DNA from: GWA2-66-18 sp964537395
GTDB taxonomy: Bacteria > Elusimicrobiota > Elusimicrobia > UBA1565 > UBA9628
NCBI GenBank assembly: GCA_964537395.1
Contig: CAZIBN010000001.1
Location: 1-64,000, forward strand
Direction of reading: 5' to 3'
DNA: 64,000 nt
Made by a program: the position numbers and the translations under genes. The number at the start of each line of letters is the position of its first letter. Within the stretch, counting starts at the first letter, position 1. Under the pieces are notes generated by a model that saw only the letters and a list, made by a program, of their open reading frames with translations, made no database searches and had not been told where the DNA came from. Shown one piece after another: positions 25,282 through 33,355 of this stretch.

Positions 25282-26579
25282 AGCAGGTCCGAAGCCAATG
25301 CGGCCAGGACGGAGCGTTCGCTCTTGGTGAAGGTGACGTGGCCGAACAGGCCCTGGCCCTTGAAGCGCTCGACGAGGTTCGTAAGGCCGTTGGAGGTCGC
25401 GTCGAGATAGTAGTTGTCCACCTGATGCGGGTCGCCCGTCAGCACGATCTTGGCACCCTGTCCGGCGCGCGAGATGATCGTCTTGATCTCGTGCGGCGTC
25501 AGGTTCTGCGCGTCGTCGATGATGATCAGCAGGCCCGGCAAGGTGCGGCCGCGGAGGTAGGTGACGGCCTCGATCTCGAGGACGCCGTCCTCCATCAGCA
25601 TCTGGATGTCCATGTCGGTGGTCTCGACGGCGCCCTTCGGCTTCTCGAGAAGGTAGGACAGGTTGTCGTAGATCGCACCCATCCAGTTGGTGAGCTTCTC
25701 CTCCTTCGTGCCGGGCAGGAAGCCGAGGTCATGGCCGACCGCGATGACGGGGCGTGCGACGAGGATGCGGCGGTACAGCTTCTCCTCGAGCGTCTGCTGG
25801 AGCGCGGCGGCCAGCGCGATCATCGTCTTGCCCGAGCCGGCGAGGCCGACGAGGGTCACGAGCGAGATCTCGGGATTGAGAAGAAGCTCGAGCGCGAAAC
25901 GCTGCTCGATGTTCAGCGGCTTGATGCCCCAGGGGGCGGAATCCGCCCGCACAAGAGGTACGAGGGATTTTGTCTTCAGGTCGTAGCGGGCCAGCGCGCT
26001 CTTCGAGGTGCCCTCGGCCTTGAGGATGACGAACTCATTGGGGATCAGGTCCGGGATCGTCGCCGGCACGCGCTTGTTCTGGTAGAACGAGTCGATCTCC
26101 TCGCCGGAGACGGCGGCCTCGCGCCAGCCCTTGTACAGGTCGTCGATGTCGACCTTTTCCTTCTCGTAGTCCTGAGTCTCGAGGCCGAGGGCCTCGGCCT
26201 TGATCCGGAGGTTGATGTCCTTGGAGATGAAGACGATGGTCTCGCCCTGCTTCTTCAGGAACAGCGCGCATGAGAGGATCTCGTTGTCCTTCGTGTGGGC
26301 GGAGAACGCCTTGGGCAGCCCGTCGGAGACCTGGATCTCGACCTTGAGCTTGCCGCCGTGCTCCAGGGGAACCCAGCTCGACAGCTTGCCGCCCTTGCGC
26401 AGCTCATCGAGCTTGCGCGAGACGAAGCGGGCAGAGCGGCCGCGCTCGTCGTTGTTGCGCTTGAAGGTGTCGAGCTCCTCGATGACTGTCAGCGGGAGCA
26501 CGACGCGCGAGCCTTCGAAGGAGAACATGGACATCGGGTCGTGAAGAATGACGTTGGTGTCGAGCACGAAGGTCTTCAT
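25278..26579 (-). CDS. phoH: PIN-PhoH fusion ATPase
   Basis: A 433-residue protein with an N-terminal PIN-domain nuclease (~1-135: FVLDTNVILHDP, later KDNEILSCAL and FISKDINLR) and a C-terminal PhoH ATPase (~225-430). Walker A is GLAGSGKTM, Walker B is LLIIIDDAQNL and sensor region LTGDPHQVD. PhoH2-type PIN-PhoH proteins act as RNA helicase/ribonucleases in known examples. The PIN acidic residues (Asp7, Glu and Asp later) are kept, so it should be active. Coupled to hemW upstream and the receiver gene downstream. Confidence 0.92.
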   Translation of the reverse strand: MKTFVLDTNVILHDPMSMFSFEGSRVVLPLTVIEELDTFKRNNDERGRSARFVSRKLDELRKGGKLSSWVPLEHGGKLKVEIQVSDGLPKAFSAHTKDNEILSCALFLKKQGETIVFISKDINLRIKAEALGLETQDYEKEKVDIDDLYKGWREAAVSGEEIDSFYQNKRVPATIPDLIPNEFVILKAEGTSKSALARYDLKTKSLVPLVRADSAPWGIKPLNIEQRFALELLLNPEISLVTLVGLAGSGKTMIALAAALQQTLEEKLYRRILVARPVIAVGHDLGFLPGTKEEKLTNWMGAIYDNLSYLLEKPKGAVETTDMDIQMLMEDGVLEIEAVTYLRGRTLPGLLIIIDDAQNLTPHEIKTIISRAGQGAKIVLTGDPHQVDNYYLDATSNGLTNLVERFKGQGLFGHVTFTKSERSVLAALASDLL

Positions 26580-27691
26580 ACGGGAGCCTCCTCACGATCA
26601 AACGGCGGCACGAATTCCTGAAAAGCGTCGTTGGCAAGGAACTTCCCGTCGGTCGTCAGGCGCCAGCGCCCAGCGGCCTCTTCAACCAGGCCCCGGGCCT
26701 TAAGCACGGCCCACGGACCGGCGAACGCGGCCTTGAGCGCCTCCGACGGCGCGAAGCCATCGGTCAGGCGCAGGCCGAGGAAGGCCTCCTCGCCGATCGC
26801 CTCAAGGCCCTTGGGATGCTCATTCTCGATAAGGGGCCTCCGGCCTTTCTCGACAGCGTCGAGATACGCCGGGATCCGCTCTTCGTTGCTTTGCCGGCGT
26901 CCGCCGTAGAATGACGCCGCCGAGCAGCCGAGGCCGATGTACTCTCCGCGATTCCAATAATTGATGTTGTGCGCCGAACGGTGGCCGGGCTTCGCGTAAT
27001 TCGAGATCTCGTACTGCTCGAGGCCCGCGGCCGCAAGCGACCGCATCGACAGCTCGAACATCTCGCGGCCGAGGTCGGAATCCTCTTCGACGCCGCGCTT
27101 GGCGAACAAGGTCCGGTCTTCGACCTGAAGACCGTATAAAGAGATGTGCTCGGGAGCGAGCGCCAGAACATGATCCAAAGTGGCGCGAAGGCTGTCGAGC
27201 GTCTGCCCCGGCAGGCCGAACATCAGGTCCACCGAAAGCGCCGGGATGCCGGCGCGGCGCGCGGCCTTGAACATCTCCGTGAACTCGGCGGCGGTATGGC
27301 GCCGGCCGATCGCGGGGAGCAGGGCGTCGTCAGCGGTCTGCAGCCCGATCGAAAGGCGCGTCACGCCCTCGCGCGCCAGCACGGCCAGCTTTTCCTCATC
27401 GAGGCTTTCGGGGTTGCCCTCGAAGGTGGATTCGACGAAGCGCGAATCCGGATAGGCGCGGCGCAGGCGCGTGAACAGATCGGAGATCTGCGGCGCCGTC
27501 AGCTCCGAAGGCGTGCCGCCACCTATATAAAGGGAATTAAGCGGCGACGTAGGCGCCGCGTGGAGCGCGGCCTCAGCCTCGAGAGCGGCGAGGTAGCGGT
27601 CAGCGAGCTTGTTCTGCCCGGAATAAGCGGCGAAGTCGCAGTAGAAGCACTTCACCGAGCAGAACGGGATGTGGGCGTATAAACCTATCAA
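26576..27691 (-). CDS. hemW: HemW-like radical SAM protein
   Basis: A 371-residue radical SAM protein with the cluster motif CSVKCFYC near residue 11 and the HemW signatures YIGGGTPSEL, SIGLQTADD and DLMFGLPGQT. HemW is a heme chaperone related to oxygen-independent coproporphyrinogen oxidase HemN; true HemN has an extra upstream Cys pattern not seen here. The start is TTG at 27691. It heads the phoH-receiver-valS run. Confidence 0.9.
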   Translation of the reverse strand: MIGLYAHIPFCSVKCFYCDFAAYSGQNKLADRYLAALEAEAALHAAPTSPLNSLYIGGGTPSELTAPQISDLFTRLRRAYPDSRFVESTFEGNPESLDEEKLAVLAREGVTRLSIGLQTADDALLPAIGRRHTAAEFTEMFKAARRAGIPALSVDLMFGLPGQTLDSLRATLDHVLALAPEHISLYGLQVEDRTLFAKRGVEEDSDLGREMFELSMRSLAAAGLEQYEISNYAKPGHRSAHNINYWNRGEYIGLGCSAASFYGGRRQSNEERIPAYLDAVEKGRRPLIENEHPKGLEAIGEEAFLGLRLTDGFAPSEALKAAFAGPWAVLKARGLVEEAAGRWRLTTDGKFLANDAFQEFVPPFDREEAPV

Positions 27692-27804
27692 TTCGCATGG
27701 ATTTTCCTATATTTCGCCTCGTTTCGCAAGCCGCCGAAGGGACCCGCTCCTCCTGGGACTTAGGACCCCTGGCGAGACAGGCTCTCGCACCCTATCCTTA
27801 AGAC

Positions 27805-28932
27805 ATGCAAGCGTTATTGCTCCTTCTGGCCCTTGCCCTGCCCGCCCGCGCCGGCGTCGCCGTTTCCGCCGAAGCCGGGGCCGACGCGAGCGTCCCCAGA
27901 ATATCGCTTCAAACCTCGCTGAGCCCGATCTCCGGGCCTTCGCTCGGAGCGACCTTAACTCCGGGCCTCAACGCCTCGCTCGCTCCGCTCGCCGCGCCCG
28001 CGCTCCTGACACCTCAGGCGCTTCCCGCGCCCCTGGCCGTCTCCGCGATTGTCACGCCAGTGGTCGCTCAGGCCCATACGCCCTCCGTGGTCCGCCCCGT
28101 CATGTCCGCGGCTTCCATGCCGGAAGCGCCAAAGCCTTCCGAGGAGGCGGCCGCGCCTGCGGACAAAACCCAGCCTTCATTCAAGACCAAGATCCTCGGC
28201 ATGCTCAAGAGCCTGGCCAACCCTTTCGGGAGCAAGCCCGCCGAAGACGCACCCCCGGCCAACGAGGCCGAGCGCCTCGATCGAGAGTTCTCCAAGATCG
28301 ACTTCTGGGGGCAGGTCGCGCCCGCCGCGCGCGCCGAGATCGAAGGCCTGCGCGCGCGCAAGCTGTCGAAGGATGAATTGAAAGCCTACGTGCAGACCGA
28401 GGCGGACGCCGCGATCGAGCGCATCAAGGCCGCGCGCGGCGTGGCCAACATCGGGTTCCACTACAACCTTCACGGCGGCCGCCGCGAGGAGTACGTCGGC
28501 GTCGGCATCCGCGCGACGATGGGCGACATCGCCGCGCGCTACGACATGAACGCGGACCGGAATCAAAAGGTCTACTTCTTTCAGAGCGCCCAGCACGCCG
28601 GCTTCACTCCGCTCGATTCGAGGCATGGCGAGCATCTGTTCATCAAGATGCGCATGGGCTACGCGCTGAACCTCTTCGACCTCGACGCGCCCGCCCTCAA
28701 GGAGGCCCGGGCCGACGGACGCATCAAAAACTTCGGCTCGATCTCGATGGACTTCCACGGGATGAAGGGCGTGCCCTACGAGTCCTACCTCGCTCCGCCG
28801 GTCGAGGTCTTCACGAAGACCGCGAAGAAGATCGGGATGCAGAAGCTCTCCTGGGACGAGGAGACCCTGGCGACCGTACGCTATCTCGAGGCCGCGGTGA
28901 CGCAAGGCGGCGCGTTCGTCCCGCGCCCCTAG
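27805..28932 (+). CDS. exported protein with Ala/Pro/Leu-rich leader, unknown C-terminal domain
   Basis: A 375-residue protein. Signal peptide LLLLLALALPARA, then ~100 residues rich in Ala, Pro, Leu and Ser (SLSPISGPSLGATL, LAPLAAPALLTPQALPAPL). The C-terminal ~200 residues look like a folded domain (IGFHYNLHGGRREEYVGVGI, HLFIKMRMGYALNLFDL, AYESYLAPP-like end), with no family I recognise. Similar leaders precede the cyclase at 10828 and the PPK2 at 46488. TATCCT ends 6 nt before the ATG, so the mRNA should be leaderless. Confidence 0.75.
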   Translation: MQALLLLLALALPARAGVAVSAEAGADASVPRISLQTSLSPISGPSLGATLTPGLNASLAPLAAPALLTPQALPAPLAVSAIVTPVVAQAHTPSVVRPVMSAASMPEAPKPSEEAAAPADKTQPSFKTKILGMLKSLANPFGSKPAEDAPPANEAERLDREFSKIDFWGQVAPAARAEIEGLRARKLSKDELKAYVQTEADAAIERIKAARGVANIGFHYNLHGGRREEYVGVGIRATMGDIAARYDMNADRNQKVYFFQSAQHAGFTPLDSRHGEHLFIKMRMGYALNLFDLDAPALKEARADGRIKNFGSISMDFHGMKGVPYESYLAPPVEVFTKTAKKIGMQKLSWDEETLATVRYLEAAVTQGGAFVPRP

Positions 28933-28954
28933 CCGAATTGCTAGACTAGTCTCC

Positions 28955-29848
28955 TTGGCCACCCCCCACAAAGCCGGCTTCGTCGCGCTCGCAGGACGCC
29001 CCAACGTCGGCAAATCGACGCTCATGAACTCGCTGCTGAAGTTCAAGCTGTCGATCGTCTCGCACAAGCCGCAGACGACGCGGCACAAGATCTTAGGGAT
29101 CCTCGAGGGCGAGGAGTTCCAGGCCTGCTTCCTCGACACGCCGGGCCTCATCGATGAGCCTTCCGACGATCTGCAGAAAAGCCTGCGCCATGAGTCGACC
29201 CGCGCGATCCGCGACGACGCCGACCTGGTCGTGTACATGGTGGACGCCGTCGAGTCCAATCCGGAGAAGGTCGGCAACACGTTCGTGCGCCCCGGCACGC
29301 CGGTCATCCTCGTGATCAACAAGTGCGACCGCGACGTGGCCGAGACGCGGCTCGCGGCGATCGAGAAGGCCTATTCCATCGCTCTCAATCCCGAGAAGGT
29401 CTTCCGCATCTCCGCGCTCAAGGGCCAAGGGGTCGACGAGCTGAAGACGGAGATCCTCTCACGCCTGCCCGAGAGCGAGCCGTTCTACGACAAGGGCCAG
29501 CTCTCCGACCGCTGGGAACGTTTTTTCGCCACTGAGATCGTCCGCGAGCAAGTCTTCGATCTCTATCACGACGAGATTCCACACGCCGTCGCCGTGGTCG
29601 TGGAGACCTTCCGCGAGAACCAGGGCGCGCCCGACGACGTGTTCGCGACCTTGTATGTCGAGCGCGACGGCCAGAAGGGCATCATCATCGGCAAGGCCGG
29701 CAAGGACCTCCACCGCCTGACCGAGCGCTCGCAGGCCATGCTCGAGGCCTTCCTCGGCCGCGAGGTCAACCTTGAGCTCTGGATCAAGGTGCGCAAGGAC
29801 TGGCGCAAGGATCCTCGGTCGTTGAAAGAATTCGGCTATACGACCTAG
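28955..29848 (+). CDS. era: GTPase Era
   Basis: A 297-residue Era: G1 GRPNVGKSTLMN, G3 DTPGL, G4 NKCD and the C-terminal KH domain (GIIIGKAGKDLHRLTERSQ). Era binds the 3' end of 16S rRNA and helps 30S assembly, the same subunit that RsmA acts on. The start is TTG at 28955; a TAGACT ends 7 nt upstream and there is no ribosome-binding site. Confidence 0.96.
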   Translation: MATPHKAGFVALAGRPNVGKSTLMNSLLKFKLSIVSHKPQTTRHKILGILEGEEFQACFLDTPGLIDEPSDDLQKSLRHESTRAIRDDADLVVYMVDAVESNPEKVGNTFVRPGTPVILVINKCDRDVAETRLAAIEKAYSIALNPEKVFRISALKGQGVDELKTEILSRLPESEPFYDKGQLSDRWERFFATEIVREQVFDLYHDEIPHAVAVVVETFRENQGAPDDVFATLYVERDGQKGIIIGKAGKDLHRLTERSQAMLEAFLGREVNLELWIKVRKDWRKDPRSLKEFGYTT

Positions 29849-29873
29849 CCCGCCGGAGGATATGTCCTCCACC

Positions 29874-29960
29874 GGTTCGTTCTTTCTAAGCAACACTCAC
29901 TCCGAACAGCGCAAACCAAGCCCTCAAATACCCGCCTGTGTTGCTTAGAAAGAACAAACC
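29874..29960. repeat. long inverted repeat upstream of XRE regulator
   Basis: Arms of 18 bp at 29879-29896 and 29938-29955 (GTTCTTTCTAAGCAACAC and its exact complement) are separated by 41 nt; one mismatch and 4 more pairs extend them to 29874 and 29960. A smaller hairpin (GGAGGA-TATG-TCCTCC, 29855-29870) sits just before. Together they fill the 170-bp gap between era and the XRE gene. It may be an era terminator, an operator or a small palindromic insertion. Confidence 0.75.
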
Positions 29961-30018
29961 CGTGGAGAATGAGCCCCCGGCGATGGAACTTTTTTGGCAT
30001 CTCAATCGTATATAAGGG

Positions 30019-30345
30019 ATGATCCACGAGAACGCGACGACCCGGATGGCGATCCTGCTCAAGCAGCGGAGGTTTGAACTGCGCATGTCCCAACGCCACC
30101 TGGCCGACTCCGCCGGCGTAAGCCCCTCCGTCGTCAGCCGGGCGGAGCGGGGCGGAGAGGCGCTCCTCTCCACCTGGGAGAAGCTGTTCAGCGGGCTCGG
30201 AGAACGCCTCGAGTTCGATTCGACACGCGACAGCGAAGACGCCGAAGGGTTGCTGATCGAGGAAGGGGAGGCCCGCCGAGAACGCCGCTACCAAGGCTTA
30301 TTGGCCCGTTTCGGCCGAAGATATCGTAATATCTCACCCGCATGA
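30019..30345 (+). CDS. XRE-family helix-turn-helix regulator
   Basis: A 108-residue protein with one HTH_3/XRE domain (~8-62: LLKQRRFELRMSQRHLADSA, GVSPSVVSRAERG) and a charged C-terminal tail. Such proteins bind palindromic operators as dimers. It overlaps the topoisomerase VI B gene by ATGA, so it is probably an autoregulator of the topoisomerase operon. A TATATA lies at 30009-30014 just before the ATG. Confidence 0.88.
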   Translation: MIHENATTRMAILLKQRRFELRMSQRHLADSAGVSPSVVSRAERGGEALLSTWEKLFSGLGERLEFDSTRDSEDAEGLLIEEGEARRERRYQGLLARFGRRYRNISPA

Positions 30346-32258
30346 AGAAGACCAAACCTAAAGTGAAGCCCGCCCCTGCCCCCGCGCCCAAGCCCCGCGC
30401 CGAGAAGCCTCGCGCCGCCGGCAAAACCGCGGACGAGATGGGCAAGCAGCAGCGAGAGATCTCGGTCTCCGAGTTCTTCACCAAGAACCGCCACCTGCTC
30501 GGCTTCGATAACCCTCGCAAAGCCCTGCTGACCTGCGTGAAGGAAGCCGTCGACAACGCGCTCGACGCCTCCGAAGAAGCGGGCATCCTCCCTGAGATCG
30601 TCGTCAAGCTCGAGGCCGTGGGCGACGGAACCGGCCCCGCCCCGGCGGTCTCACAGGCGACGCGCTTCAAGGTCACCATCATCGACTACGGCCCGGGCAT
30701 CGTGCGCGAGGTGATTCCCCGCATCTTCGCCAAACTTTTATACGGCTCCAAGTTCCACCGCCTGCGCATGAGCCGCGGCCAGCAGGGCATCGGCATCTCC
30801 GCCGCCGGCATGTACGGCCAGCTCACCACGGGCAAACCGGTCAAGATCATCTCGCGCACCGGCGAAAAGCAGCCCGCGCACTACTTCGAGGTCCAGATCG
30901 ACACCAAGAAGAACGAGCCGATCATCCTCGAGAAGAAGCAGATCGAGTGGGAGGCCCACCGCGGCACCCAGGTCACCATCGAGCTCGAAGGCAAGTACCA
31001 GAAAGGCCGGGCATCGGTCGATGAGTACATCGAGCTCTCCGCCATTTCCAACCCGCACGCGCAGTTCACCTACCACGCCCCCGACGGCGAGATCAAGGTC
31101 TACCCGCGCACGATCCAGCACAACCCCGAGCCGCCCAAAGAGATCAAGCCTCATCCGTACGGCATCGAGCTCGGAATGCTCCTTAAGATGCTCCAGGACA
31201 CCAAGAGCCACTGGCTCGCCGGCTTCCTGTCCGCCGACTTCTCCCGCGTCTCGACCGAGACCGCGACCGAGATGTGCAAGGCCGCCGGCGTCAGCCCGAA
31301 GAAGCGCCCGCGCGATGTCGTCGGCATCGAAGCCGAGAAGCTGTTCAAGACCATCCAGGCCACCAAGCTGATGGCCCCGCCGACGAACTGCCTCTCGCCC
31401 ATCGGCGAAAAGGAGATCCTGGCCGGGCTCTTCAAGCAGATCAAGGGCGATTTTTACACCGCCGTGAGCCGTCCGCCGGCGGTGTACCGCGGCAACCCGT
31501 TCATCATCGAGGCGGGTCTGGCCTGGGGCCGCGGCCCCGAGCAGGCCGCGCTCGACGCCGCCAACGCGGTCAAGGCGCCGCTTGCCGAAGGCGAAAGCCA
31601 CGACGGCAATGACAGCGAGCTGGCGCGCGTGATGCGCTTCGCCAACCGCGTCCCCCTCCTTTATCAGCAGTCGGCGTGCTCGACCTTCAAGGCCGTGCTC
31701 GACACGACCTGGAAGAACTACGGCATCCCGCAGTCGCGCGGAGCGCCCCCCGCCGGACCGATGGTGATCTTCGTGCACATGGCCTCGGTCTGGGTCCCGT
31801 TCACGAGCGAGTCGAAGGAAGCCATCGCCGACTACGACGAGATCCGCAAGGAGATCACGCTCGCGCTGAGGGAAGCCGGACGCCGGCTCGGCGTTTTCAT
31901 CAAGCGCCGCGACCGCGCCCACGCCGAGAGCAAGCGCCGTGACATCTTCGAGCTGTATATCGAGGAAGTGGTCGGCGCCTGCAAGCGCCTCAAGGGCGGC
32001 AAGCTCTCCGAGCAAAAGCTGAAGGCTCAGCTCACCGAGATCGCCAAAAAGATCACGGGCGGGCAGAAGACCGACCTGCTTCTCGACAAGAACGCCGGCC
32101 CGCACGGCCTGCCGCACTCGATCATCGTCACGGCAGACGGCATCGAGGGCGAGGTTCCCGTCGAGGGGCCCGTCACCGTGACCGAGGCCGCACCCGCCCC
32201 CGCGCCGGAGAAGCCGAAGCCCGCGAAGAAGAAGCCGCTGAAGAAAAAGAGAAAATAA
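30342..32258 (+). CDS. top6B: DNA topoisomerase VI subunit B
   Basis: A 638-residue GHKL ATPase subunit. After a Lys/Pro/Ala-rich N-terminal tail (~30 residues) come the N box (CVKEAVDNALDASEEAG), DYGPGI, the RGQQGIGISAAGMYGQL lid region, the H2TH-like middle and the transducer domain with its Lys. The C-terminus adds another Lys-rich tail. Topo VI is a type IIB enzyme that relaxes and decatenates DNA, standard in archaea and plants but rare in bacteria. It overlaps subunit A by one base (TAATG). Confidence 0.95.
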   Translation: MKKTKPKVKPAPAPAPKPRAEKPRAAGKTADEMGKQQREISVSEFFTKNRHLLGFDNPRKALLTCVKEAVDNALDASEEAGILPEIVVKLEAVGDGTGPAPAVSQATRFKVTIIDYGPGIVREVIPRIFAKLLYGSKFHRLRMSRGQQGIGISAAGMYGQLTTGKPVKIISRTGEKQPAHYFEVQIDTKKNEPIILEKKQIEWEAHRGTQVTIELEGKYQKGRASVDEYIELSAISNPHAQFTYHAPDGEIKVYPRTIQHNPEPPKEIKPHPYGIELGMLLKMLQDTKSHWLAGFLSADFSRVSTETATEMCKAAGVSPKKRPRDVVGIEAEKLFKTIQATKLMAPPTNCLSPIGEKEILAGLFKQIKGDFYTAVSRPPAVYRGNPFIIEAGLAWGRGPEQAALDAANAVKAPLAEGESHDGNDSELARVMRFANRVPLLYQQSACSTFKAVLDTTWKNYGIPQSRGAPPAGPMVIFVHMASVWVPFTSESKEAIADYDEIRKEITLALREAGRRLGVFIKRRDRAHAESKRRDIFELYIEEVVGACKRLKGGKLSEQKLKAQLTEIAKKITGGQKTDLLLDKNAGPHGLPHSIIVTADGIEGEVPVEGPVTVTEAAPAPAPEKPKPAKKKPLKKKRK

Positions 32259-33352
32259 TGGCCAAGAGAAACCCGGAAGTCGAGAAGAAGCTCGTCGGCC
32301 TGGCCGATCTGGTGATAACCGCGGCTGCGCGCAAGAAGGATCCGTCGATCTCCATCCCGGTCCGCTCGCTGTCGAACGTCAAATTCAACGCGAAGAAGGG
32401 TTACATCGAGATGGGCTCGAACAAGCAGCTTCGGACCTTCTTCAACGTGGGCATGGCCAAGAAATTCATGCAGACGATGCTCGTTGCCGACGCGCTCAAC
32501 GAGCTCCAGAAGGCCGACCTGACCACCAGCCTTCGCGAGATTTATTATAGAACGAAACACACGATGGGCGACTCTCATGAGAACACCTTCGACGACCAGG
32601 CCGAGTCCGACCCGGTCATCGAGGACCTCGAGGTCGGCCTCGCCGCCCTGCGCGAGGAGTTCCATGTACGCGCCGAGAACGCCGGCACCATCATCGGCCC
32701 CGTCGTCTTCGAAGACGACGGCGACAAGGTGGACTGCGCTAAATTAGGCAAGGGCGGCTACTCGGTGCCCTCCATCGTCGAGGAGGAGTACCTCAAGATC
32801 AAGAAGTGCACCGCCGACTTCGTCCTCCTCATCGAGAAGGGAACGCAGTGGAACCGCCTCGCCGAGGACAAGTTCTGGCGGAAGTACAACTGCATCCTGC
32901 TCACCGGCAACGGCCAGCCGCCGCGCGGCGTACGCCGCCTCGCCCGCCGGCTCCACGAGGAAAAGAAGCTCCCCGTCTATGTGCTCGTCGACAACGACCC
33001 GTGGGGGTACTACATCTACTCCGTCGTCAAGCAGGGCTCGATCAACCTCGCGTTCGAAAGCCAGCGCATGGCCATCCCGTCAGCGAAGTTCATCGGCCTG
33101 TCCTCCGCCGACCCCGAGATCTACGACCTCCCGCGCAACGTCGGCATCAAGCTCAACGACAAGGACATCACGCGCGCCAAGGAGCTGATGAACTACGCGT
33201 GGTTCCAGAAGAAGGAATGGCAGGTCGAGATCAAGCGCATGCTCACCAGCGGCCTCAAGTACGAGCTCGATGCGCTCGCCAACAAGGACTTCCAGTACCT
33301 GACCAAGACCTACCTGCCCAAGAAGCTCAAGGACAGGGACTGGCTCGACTAG
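32258..33352 (+). CDS. top6A: DNA topoisomerase VI subunit A (Spo11-like)
   Basis: A 364-residue cleavage subunit. The winged-helix catalytic motif is SLREIYYRTKH with catalytic Tyr at about residue 97, and the Toprim domain has the acidic DNDPWGYYIY plus an upstream Glu (FVLLIEKGTQWN). It forms the A2B2 enzyme with the preceding subunit. Full length. It ends 3 bp from the convergent speA stop. Confidence 0.95.
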   Translation: MAKRNPEVEKKLVGLADLVITAAARKKDPSISIPVRSLSNVKFNAKKGYIEMGSNKQLRTFFNVGMAKKFMQTMLVADALNELQKADLTTSLREIYYRTKHTMGDSHENTFDDQAESDPVIEDLEVGLAALREEFHVRAENAGTIIGPVVFEDDGDKVDCAKLGKGGYSVPSIVEEEYLKIKKCTADFVLLIEKGTQWNRLAEDKFWRKYNCILLTGNGQPPRGVRRLARRLHEEKKLPVYVLVDNDPWGYYIYSVVKQGSINLAFESQRMAIPSAKFIGLSSADPEIYDLPRNVGIKLNDKDITRAKELMNYAWFQKKEWQVEIKRMLTSGLKYELDALANKDFQYLTKTYLPKKLKDRDWLD

Positions 33353-33355
33353 GGT

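Noticed and set aside
26576..27691. Oxygen-independent coproporphyrinogen oxidase (HemN)
   Set aside because: The sequence has the short HemW N-terminus and lacks the extended HemN pattern, so HemW is the safer call.
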